From assembly GCA_965226245.1 (NCBI GenBank), contig CBDDCL010000014.1, forward strand, positions 1 through 64,000: DNA of 64,000 nucleotides, in the 5' to 3' direction. Position 1 is the stretch's first letter, and each line of letters opens with the position of its first letter. A program made the position numbers and the translations under genes. This DNA is from CBDCYS01 sp965226245 (lineage in GTDB: Bacteria; Acidobacteriota; Terriglobia; Bryobacterales; UBA6623). The notes under the pieces were generated by a model, which searched no databases, was not told the origin of the DNA, and saw nothing but the letters and a program-made list of their open reading frames with translations. Below, in pieces: positions 27,779 through 34,974 of this stretch.

Positions 27779-28663
27779 CCTGGGTCCGCCGCCGCCGGGG
27801 ACCGGGACGGCGGGCTGGGCCTGGCCATCTGCAAGGGCCTGGTCGAGGCCCATGGCGGACGCATCCGGGCCGAGAGTGGGGGCGTGGGCCTCGGCACTTG
27901 CGTCACCTTCACGATCCCGGTGGCCGGGCCGGCCGACGCCGGCGCCCGCCCGCGCCGCCCCGCCCGGCGCGATGCGGCGACGGACGCGGTGCCCATCCTC
28001 GTGGTCGACGATGACCCGGGCACGCTGCGCCATGTTCGCGACACGCTCGCCGACGCGGGCTACGCCCCCCTGGTCACCGGCGACCCCCGGGAGCTGTCGC
28101 GCATCCTCCGGACCAAGAAGCCCCGGCTGGTGCTGCTCGACCTGATGCTGCCCGGGACCGACGGGATCCAGCTGATGCAGATCGTGCCGGAACTCGCCGA
28201 CCTCCCCGTCATCTTCATCTCGGGCTACGGGCGCGACGAGACCATCGCGCGGGCGCTTGAGGCCGGCGCCGACGACTACATCGTCAAGCCCTTTTCGCCG
28301 ACCGAGCTCACGGCGCGGAGCCGGGCGGCTCTGCGCCGGCGGGCGGCGCCCGTCCCGTTCGCGCTCGGGGACCTCGCCATCGACTACGACCAGCGGCGGG
28401 TCACCGTGGCCCTGCGCCGGGTGGAGCTGACGGCGACCGAGTACGAGCTGCTGCGCGTGCTGGCGCAGGACGCCGGCCGGGTCCTGACCCACGAGACCCT
28501 GCTGCGCCGGGTCTGGGCCGGGCGCCCCGCCGCCGATCCCAAGATCGTGCGCGCCTACGTCAAGCGGCTGCGCGACAAGCTCGCCGACGAGGCCGACCAC
28601 CCGGCCCTGATCGTCAACGAGCGCGGGGTGGGCTACCGCATGCCCCGGCCCGGCGACCGGTAG
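27779..28663 (+). pseudogene. Histidine kinase-receiver-OmpR fusion, 5' truncated
   Basis: The fragment starts inside an HATPase domain at the G2 box (DRDGGLGLAICKGLVEAHGG ... GLGTCVTFTIP). It continues into a receiver domain (ILVVDDDPGTLRHV; phosphorylated D in LVLLDLMLPGTDG; K in DDYIVKPFSPTEL). It ends in an OmpR winged helix (VELTATEYELLRVLAQDAGR ... VRAYVKRLRDKL ... GVGYRMPRPG). The sensor and dimerisation parts are missing. The DNA is visibly richer in G+C than its surroundings, which points to a foreign source. Confidence 0.8.
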
Positions 28664-28912
28664 CGCCCCGCCCGCGCGGCCCCGGCCGGTCGAGCCGACG
28701 GCGGTCTCGCGTGTCTGAGACCGTGTGTGACGCCCGGCACACGCACGCGTGTGTCGCCGGGATGCCGCGCCAGCGGTTTGACTCGCCCCTTGGCGTAGGC
28801 TATTCGGGTTCTGATTTGGGTTCTGTCTCGGTTTCCCCGTTCCGCTGCGGTATGTCGTAAGTCTTTTGTTTTCAGTTTTTTCCCTATAAAGAAGGTTTTG
28901 GTTTTGTCTTTT

Positions 28913-29160
28913 GGGGGGGGGGCGTTAGCCCCCCTCTTCCGTTGGTTTCTCTTTTGTTTTCAGTGAGTTATCCACAGTCGTCGTCGCTCCTACTACTTGT
29001 TCTTTAACTACTTGTTCTTTAACTACTTGTATCGTGTACCTGTTTGACCGTATTTCGTGGCGGGGAGTGTACCTGTTTGACCGTATTTCGCGGCGGGGAG
29101 TGTACCTGTTTGACCGTGGAAAACTTTCCAGTACCACTGGCACCTGTGGATAAACCTCTC
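28913..29160. other. oriV: Putative plasmid replication origin (oriV)
   Basis: Two perfect DnaA boxes in opposite orientation, TTATCCACA (28968-28976) and TGTGGATAA (29145-29153), flank three 33-bp-spaced iterons. An AT-rich run of 15-bp direct repeats (TACTTGTTCTTTAAC, 28992-29031) lies between the first box and the iterons. A ten-G hairpin (28913-28934) lies just before. The array is downstream of repA, about 110 bp after its stop. Together these are the parts expected of an iteron-controlled plasmid origin. The stretch 28664-28912 holds nothing I recognise. Confidence 0.75.
29034..29117 (+). repeat. Three iterons
   Basis: GTGTACCTGTTTGACCGT occurs exactly at 29034, 29067 and 29100. The spacers are also alike (ATTTCGTGGCGGGGA / ATTTCGCGGCGGGGA), giving a 33-bp period, three helical turns. 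These are likely RepA binding sites. Confidence 0.85.
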
Positions 29161-29269
29161 GAAAAGATCGCCGCAGGAAGCCCCAGGAGCGGTTTGCGGG
29201 GGTGGAGCCGTACTAGGGGGGAGACGCCCGGTGCGGCGCTTGCGATCCTAGCGGCGGAAACGGGAAGGA

Positions 29270-30238
29270 CTAGCGGCCTAGCTGGCCTTGATTAAGCGCT
29301 GGGATGGAGGGCTTCGAGGGGTGCAAGATCAGGGCACCTGGGGCCGTGGTGTAGTTCAAGTCCGGCCAGGCGAGCTTGATTTTCTTCAACTCGCGCAAGG
29401 CATGCGTGCGTAATCGGTTCACTGTGTTCTTATCGCTGGCCTTGTCCGGGTCCGCTCCGAACTGCCGGTACACCTGCCGCCAGGAGAGCCGCAGCGGAGC
29501 ACGAAGCAAGAAGGTCCGGTAGACCAGCCACAAGTAGAGATCGAGGCCCAACGTGGAGCGCTTCATGGCCGTGAGAGTGTTCATGTCGAGAGGCACCGGG
29601 CGGCGTATGATCTCGTTGAAGAAGTCTTCGCCGAGGCGGATCTTGCTGTCAAATAGAACCCGTTCGTCGGGACGCTTGGGGTCCCACCAAAACTCTCCCC
29701 GGTCGGCGATCAACGAGGATAGGAATTGCTCACCGTGCTCGTCTTCGTAGATCATCGAGACGGTGCAACCAAAGAGCCGCTTCATCTGGTTGCGGAGGCG
29801 GGTTTGGGGCTTGCCGCCGCTGTTGTATATACCGAGCGTCCTCATGAACTTGGAAAGCGACTTGCCTAGGACAAGCTCACGGCTTCCCGTCCGTACCGCT
29901 TCAGTGCACACCCAGGCCAGCAAGAGGCGGGGCAGGTTGCCGTAAGGGAGCTTGTTAAGTCTCGCCGCACTCATCACTAAGGTGAAGGGGCCGTTGCGCC
30001 GGACATACTGCGTTTGCTTGCCGGGGTTGGTGCGAGGCAGGCTGCACAGCGCCATCGTTCGCGCCATAAAGCCTAGATCGGCGTCCGCTTCGCTGGCCGA
30101 AACAAGCTGGTTCACCTGGTCGAAGCGGGTGAAGTGGTGTAGCGCCTGGGGCGAGGCATCGCGGATCGCCTTCACCGGCCCGTTCAAACCAGATACGACT
30201 TCCGCAACGGGAACCAAGCTGCCGCGTTGACGCTGCAT
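29270..30238 (-). CDS. repA: Plasmid replication initiator RepA
   Basis: A 322-residue initiator of the RepA_C (PF04796-type) family. Recognisable are NKLPYGNLPRLLLAWVCTEA, GKSLSKFMRTLG, QTRLRNQMKRLFGCTVSMIY and the long motif with DLYLWLVYRTFLLRAPLRLS. I start at ATG 30238 (MQRQRGSL), preceded by GGGAGAATAAAGGC; the truncated paralogue at 57783 begins the same way. It should bind the iterons just downstream and load the host replisome. Confidence 0.9.
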   Translation of the reverse strand: MQRQRGSLVPVAEVVSGLNGPVKAIRDASPQALHHFTRFDQVNQLVSASEADADLGFMARTMALCSLPRTNPGKQTQYVRRNGPFTLVMSAARLNKLPYGNLPRLLLAWVCTEAVRTGSRELVLGKSLSKFMRTLGIYNSGGKPQTRLRNQMKRLFGCTVSMIYEDEHGEQFLSSLIADRGEFWWDPKRPDERVLFDSKIRLGEDFFNEIIRRPVPLDMNTLTAMKRSTLGLDLYLWLVYRTFLLRAPLRLSWRQVYRQFGADPDKASDKNTVNRLRTHALRELKKIKLAWPDLNYTTAPGALILHPSKPSIPALNQGQLGR

Positions 30239-30311
30239 GCCTTTATTCTCCCATGTTCCACTGCTATGTTCGCCGGTTGATCCCGTCTTCGTCACGGCTT
30301 CGGAACTCACG

Positions 30312-30578
30312 TCAAGCCGCGTCCTCCCGCTTCCGCGCCAGCGCCAGTTCGTAGGCCGACTGAACGCGCATCCAGTGATCCGCATCTCCCCAACCAATGC
30401 GCTCCATCGCCAGCGCCAGCCGGGGAGAGATTCCGATATGGCCATTGAGCAGCCGTGAAAGCGTGTTCCTCGCCATGCCGAGACGCTGGGCGCACTCGGT
30501 CACGGTCCAGCCCACATCTTCATCCTCCAGGATGTCTCGGATCATTTCGCCGGGGTGCGGCGGTGCGTACATAGGCAT
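30312..30578 (-). CDS. higA: HigA-type antitoxin, second module
   Basis: About 88 residues: APPHPGEMIRDILEDEDVGW, helix-turn-helix TVTECAQRLGMARNTLSRLL and the usual GDADHWMRVQSAYELALAR tail. It lies 12 bp after the toxin gene. ATG 30578 or 30572. Confidence 0.9.
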   Translation of the reverse strand: MPMYAPPHPGEMIRDILEDEDVGWTVTECAQRLGMARNTLSRLLNGHIGISPRLALAMERIGWGDADHWMRVQSAYELALARKREDAA

Positions 30579-30589
30579 GGGCTCCCTCC

Positions 30590-30862
30590 TCAGTGGTAGT
30601 CGATCAAATCCACGTCCACCGCCTCGCCATCGGCAAAGCGAAAGACGATTCTCCAGTTCCCCGAGACGCGCACGCTCCAATCGCCGCGCCTGTCTCCCTG
30701 CAACCGATGCAGGCGATAGCCGGGCCGGTCCATCTCTGTCGGTGAAAACGCCACGTCCAAGTCAATCAGGATGCGTCGGATGCGCCGCACATGGGCCGGG
30801 TTCAGCCGCCGGGCATTGTCTTGCTCATACAAGCGCTTCAATCCAGCGTGCTTAATCCTCAT
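30590..30862 (-). CDS. higB: HigB-type toxin, second module
   Basis: A 90-residue RelE-superfamily toxin (HAGLKRLYEQDNARRLNP ... GYRLHRLQGDRRGDWSVRVS, NWRIVFRFADGEAVDVDLIDYH). It is related to, but clearly distinct from, the toxin at 13329. Upstream of repA in the same direction, it may serve plasmid maintenance. Confidence 0.9.
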   Translation of the reverse strand: MRIKHAGLKRLYEQDNARRLNPAHVRRIRRILIDLDVAFSPTEMDRPGYRLHRLQGDRRGDWSVRVSGNWRIVFRFADGEAVDVDLIDYH

Positions 30863-31072
30863 TCATAGGCCCGATTGCTCCATGATACATTACAGGGTTC
30901 AAAGGGCAAGTCTTTTCTCCTCGCCTCGGTTACGGTCCATTCCTCCGCGTCATCGCGTCCCGGAGGCTTTCGCCTCCACCGCGCATCGGTAACGCTTGAC
31001 GACCCCGACCCTGCGGCTCAGAGGCAATCGGCCCATGCTCCCACGTCCCCCAGACAAGAACCACAAGAGAAC

Positions 31073-31333
31073 CCGCCAACCCTTCAAGGCTCACAGGCCG
31101 CTATGTGGTTGACCATCGCCGCCTCTCGGTCAACCGGCGCGGAGCGTGAGCTAATCGTGACGGCGCGCGCCGCCGTCGCCGTGCGGATGACGCCGACAGA
31201 CTTGCGCGAGGCGGAACGCCGCGCGCAGGCGTGGCACGCGGCGCATCAGGGCATGAGGAACCGTGCCGTGCCGCCCAGCGACACGGGACGTGAGGGTTTG
31301 ATTATCGCTCTCGGGCTCTTGGTCGCCCTGTGA
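31073..31333 (+). pseudogene. Sel1-repeat C-terminal remnant
   Basis: The frame reads QAAMWLTIAASRSTGAEREL ... AVRMTPTDLREAERRAQAWH, matching the last repeat and tail of Sel1 proteins, then a hydrophobic end (REGLIIALGLLVAL). The preceding sequence is not Sel1-like. Nothing else is seen in 30863-31072. Confidence 0.45.
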
Positions 31334-31433
31334 CGGGCGACTGCGAGCCGGGCACCCCTCTAGGCGCTTGAGCCGCAACGTGAAACCATGTTGTGGTTGC
31401 CTCACCGTAGCCAATGCGTGGAGTCTTTAATGA

Positions 31434-31503
31434 TAACGTTAGAGATATAGTTAGAAGCAAATATAACGTTAACTTTGACATTAGTGTTAAATACTGGTAT
31501 CCT
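31434..31503 (+). promoter_or_regulatory. parA promoter with two TAACGTTA operators
   Basis: TTGACA (31475-31480), a 17-bp spacer and TATCCT (31498-31503) form a strong sigma-70 promoter. The parA ATG is at 31510, six bases after the -10, so the transcript should be leaderless. TAACGTTA palindromes at 31434-31441 and 31464-31471 are 30 bp apart, three helical turns; the second abuts the -35. They are likely sites for autorepression by the partition proteins. Confidence 0.7.
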
Positions 31504-31509
31504 TGCCCC

Positions 31510-32238
31510 ATGTATGTGATTGCATTCGCCAACCCGAAAGGCGGTTCGGGGAAAACCACCTCCGCTATGCTTCTGGCTGAGCAGATTTCTATTGCAGATG
31601 GCCGTGTGGCTATTCTGGACCTTGACCCGAACGCCAATATACTTGCTTGGGCGCAATCGCGCCGAAAAGAGGGCAGGGAGGTTCCCTTTTCTGTTCATGT
31701 CCGTCCACAGGCTGACGAAATCATTGCTTTGATCGACAGGCTTACCGATGAAGCCGAGTACCTGATTATCGATCTTGAAGGAGCGAAAGATCAGATCGTG
31801 ACTTTCGCTCTATCCCGCACTGATCTTTGCATCATCCCGCTTGATGGTTCGCCGATGGAGGCGCGTCAGGCAGCACAAGCTGTCAGGCTCGTGCAAACGA
31901 CATCAAGCATGATTCGAAGCCCTATTGAATACGCGCTTCTATTTACGCGCACCAATGCCGCTTTTCAAACTACGGACGAACGCCAGGTGCGGCAGGAAAT
32001 GAAGATGAATAGCATCTCTTTGTTGCCGGTTCGACTTGCCAAGCGGGCACCTTACACCAGGATATTCAGGGACAACGTTCTTCTGTCAGAGTTGCCTGAC
32101 CTTGTGACGGCAGAAATGACAGGCAAGGCCGCATCCACAACTGCTAAGGCATTAAAACAAGTCACAACGGCTATCGACAATGCCCGCGACTATGCTCAAG
32201 TCGTTATTAACACTCTTACTAAAGAGAGGGTCGCATGA
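31510..32238 (+). CDS. parA: ParA-type plasmid partition ATPase
   Basis: A 242-residue small (type Ib) ParA. Deviant Walker A AFANPKGGSGKTTSAMLLA; switch region VAILDLDPNANILAWAQSRR; Walker B-like EYLIIDLEGAKDQIVTFAL. It would segregate the plasmid through nucleotide-dependent binding to nucleoid DNA. ATG 31510 is chosen over the frame opening at 31414 because the protein fold starts there and the promoter ends at 31503. It overlaps the next gene by four bases. Confidence 0.92.
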   Translation: MYVIAFANPKGGSGKTTSAMLLAEQISIADGRVAILDLDPNANILAWAQSRRKEGREVPFSVHVRPQADEIIALIDRLTDEAEYLIIDLEGAKDQIVTFALSRTDLCIIPLDGSPMEARQAAQAVRLVQTTSSMIRSPIEYALLFTRTNAAFQTTDERQVRQEMKMNSISLLPVRLAKRAPYTRIFRDNVLLSELPDLVTAEMTGKAASTTAKALKQVTTAIDNARDYAQVVINTLTKERVA

Positions 32239-32546
32239 GTGGTAAATATGGATTCAGCGGCGGTATAGACCTGCCGGCACAAGATGAGCCTGCACACCGC
32301 GCGCCGGTCGATCGTACTGTCTTGGAAGAAGCCGTCAGGGCGGGCAATGAATTGGGGTTTGTGGACCGTGAACCTCCTGTTAGACGGAAGCCAGGGCCGA
32401 AGCGCACAGAGCCACAAGACAAGGTTTCGATCCCTGGACCAAAGCGTGTTATCGACCGGTATCGGGATTTCTGTATCGAGCAGGATGTCACTCTTTGGCG
32501 GGGCCTGGAACTTCTTCTAAATGAGCAGCAGGGCAGGAAAGGCTAA
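32235..32546 (+). CDS. Partition partner protein (ParB-like, probable RHH)
   Basis: A 103-residue protein. The N-terminal half is flexible and acidic/proline-rich; then RRKPGPKRTEP and a C-terminal segment VSIPGPKRVIDRYRDFCIEQ leading to DVTLWRGLELLL, which looks like a ribbon-helix-helix fold. ATG overlaps the parA stop (ATGA), the arrangement of type Ib par operons, where the small partner binds the centromere and represses the operon. Confidence 0.7.
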   Translation: MSGKYGFSGGIDLPAQDEPAHRAPVDRTVLEEAVRAGNELGFVDREPPVRRKPGPKRTEPQDKVSIPGPKRVIDRYRDFCIEQDVTLWRGLELLLNEQQGRKG

Positions 32547-32967
32547 GGTCGCCCGCTCTTTTCCTGTCGACCCGCATCGTCGTCGATACCAACAATAGGT
32601 GGGGGAGGACCGCCGTCAAGACTCTCGCTCCACTGAAGCCCGCCTGCGCGGTATGCCGCTTCGGCGATCTCGCGAGCCGACCGTTCGACTGGCCTGATCT
32701 GGTCCACGACGAAGCCGAAGCGCTTTGGCGTCGGCGCTCAGTGGGGTATCGCTTGATGCCGCCGCTTAAAAGGAACCTAAGAAAGCTAGAAATCCCCCTG
32801 GATCAGTTAGGCTAGGCCGCTCTGCGGTGGGGTATGGGCCATGAGGACCTGCTGAGATATGAATGATAATATCCTTTATCATGCGCGATCCACCCCCCTC
32901 CCGCCGCTCCCCGGCAGGCCATAATGCCGGATCGCTCCCTAACGTATAGTAGAGCAGGAGCTTCCCC
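32547..32967. other. Stretch with no supported gene
   Basis: An open plus-strand frame from the end of the partition operon to a stop at 32816 reads RIVVDTNNRWGRTAVKTLAP and ends KLEIPLDQLG. It has no start codon in a sensible place and no family signal beyond a PIN-like VVDTN. I leave it unassigned. No repeat or promoter stands out. Confidence 0.3.
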
Positions 32968-33489
32968 ATGCCCTCCCAACCCGCCTGGTTTCATCGACTT
33001 GACGAAATCCTCGCGGACCTGCGTTCCATGACATCCACTCACCTCGACCGCGCGGCGGTAGAAAAACTCTTCCGTGTGCGCCAGCGCCGCGCACGACAGA
33101 TCATGGCGGGCCTCGAGGGACTGCGGGTCGGTAACGCCGCGGCGGTGTCGCGGGAGGCTCTCATCGCGCGCCTGGAGCGGACGGCCGCCGCCGGGGTTTT
33201 CCAGTGGGAAGGGAACCGTCGCGCCCGCATGGTGGAGGCCCTCGACCTCGCGCGTCGACAGCTGGCAGCGCAACATGTGCGCATTCCGGCTGCGGTGGAT
33301 GTACGCGAGCGCCTCCTCGAGGATCTTTCCGCCGGCATTGCGTTGCGGCCCGGGGAACTGCGGATTACATTTAGCGGCGCCATGGACCTGGCGGCCAAGC
33401 TGCTTGAACTCTCGCAGGCGATGGCCAACGACTGGCCGGCCTTCCGCCGAACCGTAGAGGAAAACCACCCGCAGGGAGCCGCACATTGA
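32968..33489 (+). CDS. Hypothetical protein with N-terminal HTH-like segment
   Basis: A 173-residue protein. Residues 24-62 (HLDRAAVEKLFRVRQRRARQIM) look like a helix-turn-helix; the C-terminus is ALRPGELRITFSGAMDLAAK ... NDWPAFRRTVEE. A diverged copy of the last ~50 residues is attached to the Sel1 stub at 1775. Unknown function; possibly a regulator. ATG 32968 has AGGAGCTTCCCC upstream. Confidence 0.6.
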   Translation: MPSQPAWFHRLDEILADLRSMTSTHLDRAAVEKLFRVRQRRARQIMAGLEGLRVGNAAAVSREALIARLERTAAAGVFQWEGNRRARMVEALDLARRQLAAQHVRIPAAVDVRERLLEDLSAGIALRPGELRITFSGAMDLAAKLLELSQAMANDWPAFRRTVEENHPQGAAH

Positions 33490-33496
33490 GATTGCC

Positions 33497-33685
33497 ATGG
33501 CAGTTTTCTCACGATGGCGCCGCGAAGGTCGTCGCCCCAGCGGCGGCATCGGCGATATTGAGCGGACCGATGGAACGACTCTTCTTGAAGTCTTGGAGAC
33601 CCTCGCCAATATCGCGATCGACAATGCTCTTCGGGGTGAGTCGTATCCTCCCCCTCTTCACGGTGGTCGAATCCCCCTTGAATAG
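33497..33685 (+). CDS. Small hypothetical ORF
   Basis: A 62-codon frame, MAVFSRWRREGRRPSGGIGD ... LEVLETLANIAIDNALRGES, starting seven bases after the previous stop. No family recognised. It may be coupled to the upstream gene or be chance; the reverse strand is also open here. Confidence 0.25.
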   Translation: MAVFSRWRREGRRPSGGIGDIERTDGTTLLEVLETLANIAIDNALRGESYPPPLHGGRIPLE

Positions 33686-33705
33686 GGACCGGATATTTGT
33701 ACAAT
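33678..33705 (+). promoter_or_regulatory. Promoter of RelE/Phd operon
   Basis: TTGAAT (33678-33683), 16 bp, TACAAT (33700-33705). The toxin GTG at 33715 is only nine bases away, so the message is nearly leaderless. TTGTACAA (33698-33705) and GTGTACAA (33715-33722) are related palindromic sites overlapping the -10 and start, likely operator for the TA complex. Confidence 0.6.
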
Positions 33706-33714
33706 CTATACACA

Positions 33715-33972
33715 GTGTACAATTTAGAGATAGTCCGGTCGGCACAGAAGGACATCAAGCGATTAGACCGGCCTGTCCGGGTCCGCGTGATCGCCGCGAT
33801 TGAGCTATTGGTCGCTGACCCCTACCGCCAAGGTGTACGCCAGTTGGATAGCGGGATCTTCCGATACAGGGTTGGCCACTACAGGATCATCTACAACGTC
33901 GACAACGACACGGTGACCGTAAGAATAGTCCGGGTCAGGCACCGGAGTGACGTGTACAAGGAGAAGAAATGA
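33715..33972 (+). CDS. relE: RelE/ParE-family toxin
   Basis: An 85-residue RelE toxin: YNLEIVRSAQKDIKRLDRPV, LDSGIFRYRVGHYRIIYNVD and the terminal VRIVRVRHRSDVYKEKK. GTG 33715 begins the conserved strand; TTG 33697 would add six residues that overlap the promoter. It overlaps the antitoxin gene as ATGA. Predicted mRNA interferase. Confidence 0.88.
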   Translation: MYNLEIVRSAQKDIKRLDRPVRVRVIAAIELLVADPYRQGVRQLDSGIFRYRVGHYRIIYNVDNDTVTVRIVRVRHRSDVYKEKK

Positions 33973-34301
33973 AAACTGAACTTGAAGCCACCGAGATCAG
34001 TTCTTCCTCGGTTCGTCAGAATTTGTCCAAGATCATTGATGCGGTTCGTGTGACAGGAGAACGCATCCTCGTCACGCAGCACCGGCGACCAGTGGCCGCT
34101 GTCATCGGCGTCGAAGATCTAGAGCTGCTGCAACTTCTCGAGGATCGCATGGATGTGACTGAGGCACGTCGTCGAATGAAAGAGCCGGCCGACAAGGTTA
34201 GCTTAGAAGAGCTGCGGAGCGGATCGTTCCTGGAAGACAAGTTAACTCGGCGAAAACCCAAGAAGGCGCGGGACGCTCGGGAGCTGGTCGCGGTCGACTA
34301 G
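33969..34301 (+). CDS. Phd/YefM-family antitoxin
   Basis: A 110-residue antitoxin with the Phd fold ISSSSVRQNLSKIIDAVRVT, RILVTQHRRPVAAVIGVEDL and a long charged tail that should bind the toxin. Coupled to relE. Toxin-first order is less common for Phd/YefM pairs. Confidence 0.88.
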   Translation: MKTELEATEISSSSVRQNLSKIIDAVRVTGERILVTQHRRPVAAVIGVEDLELLQLLEDRMDVTEARRRMKEPADKVSLEELRSGSFLEDKLTRRKPKKARDARELVAVD

Positions 34302-34352
34302 AACGATCGGGGATTATGGGGAGGGTCCGGATGATGTCGGCGCAACGCCCTT

Positions 34353-34490
34353 ATGAGCCAGAAGTACGAGAAGCTGAAAACGCTGCTGAAGGAGTTGTTC
34401 CAAGCTCGACCAGCCCGACCTGGACTTCGGCCTCTGCCGCGTGATGCATGCCAAGAGCGCCGAGGTGTCGCAGTTCGTCGACAAGGGAAG
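34353..34490 (+). pseudogene. DNA methyltransferase N-terminal stub
   Basis: It starts MSQKYEKLKTLLKELFQ and, after a one-base shift near 34402, continues LDQPDLDFGLCRVMHAKSAE then VSQFVDKG. This resembles the N-terminus of large adenine-specific methyltransferases found in defence islands (known to me as ...LDFGIYRIMHAKSAEV...). After ~45 residues it runs into a resolvase tail. It is a recombination scar, not a gene. Confidence 0.55.
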
Positions 34491-34587
34491 GCCCAGGGGG
34501 CCTTAGGGAGATCCAAGCTCGACGGCAAGAAGCAAGACATCCGAGCGCTACTGAGCAAGGATGTCTCGAAGGCCTCGATCCCCAAGC
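34485..34587 (+). pseudogene. Resolvase C-terminal stub
   Basis: GRPRGALGRSKLDGKKQDIR then ALLSKDVSKASIPK aligns with residues of the resolvase at 61892 (GRPKGALGTSKLDGKEQDIR VLLGKEVSKASIAK). It stops before the last helix-turn-helix. The junction with the methylase stub is at the GGAAGGCCC where both frames meet. Confidence 0.65.
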
Positions 34588-34974
34588 GGTCTGTAGCATC
34601 TCCGGCAGCGCCGCTAGCTTGGTCCAATCTACTTTCGTGTCGAGAGCTTGGACCTGGGCAGCGGGGACACACGTGTATTCCGCATAGGAGCCGTCAAACT
34701 GTCGACCCATCCCGCCCATCGCGGTCGCCACGGTCTGGCCTTTGGGGAATTCCCCGCCGGGCGCCTCGACCACCTGGCCGACCGCTTCAATTCCCAGGAT
34801 GCGGGGAAACAGCACCGAGGGCGAGTGCCCTTGGCGCGTGAACAGCTCCGACCGGTTGATTCCGAACGCCTTGACCCTTACCAAGGCCCAACCTGTCGCG
34901 GGCTTCGGAACCGGCCTTTCCTGGAGTTTCAGCACCTCAGGTCCACCCGCTACTTCAATGACCGCCGCTCGCAT
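34585..34974 (-). pseudogene. Medium-chain dehydrogenase/quinone reductase, N-terminal stub
   Basis: About 130 of a normal ~330 residues: MRAAVIEVAGGPEVLKLQER, VKAFGINRSELFTRQGHSP, GIEAVGQVVEAPGG, SYAEYTCVPAAQVQAL. This is the catalytic GroES-like half of a zeta-crystallin-type oxidoreductase. It ends at the resolvase stub, losing the NAD(P)H domain. It overlaps the PLP gene stop by 20 bp, so both were one operon. Confidence 0.75.

Noticed and set aside
28913..28934. G-run/C-run hairpin as a terminator for repA or the kinase fragment
   Set aside because: No T-run follows on either strand; more likely part of the origin region.
28925..29143. Minus-strand repetitive protein SNRYTPRREIR repeats
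   Set aside because: It is the translation of the DNA iterons; the repeats are at DNA level and no start context exists.
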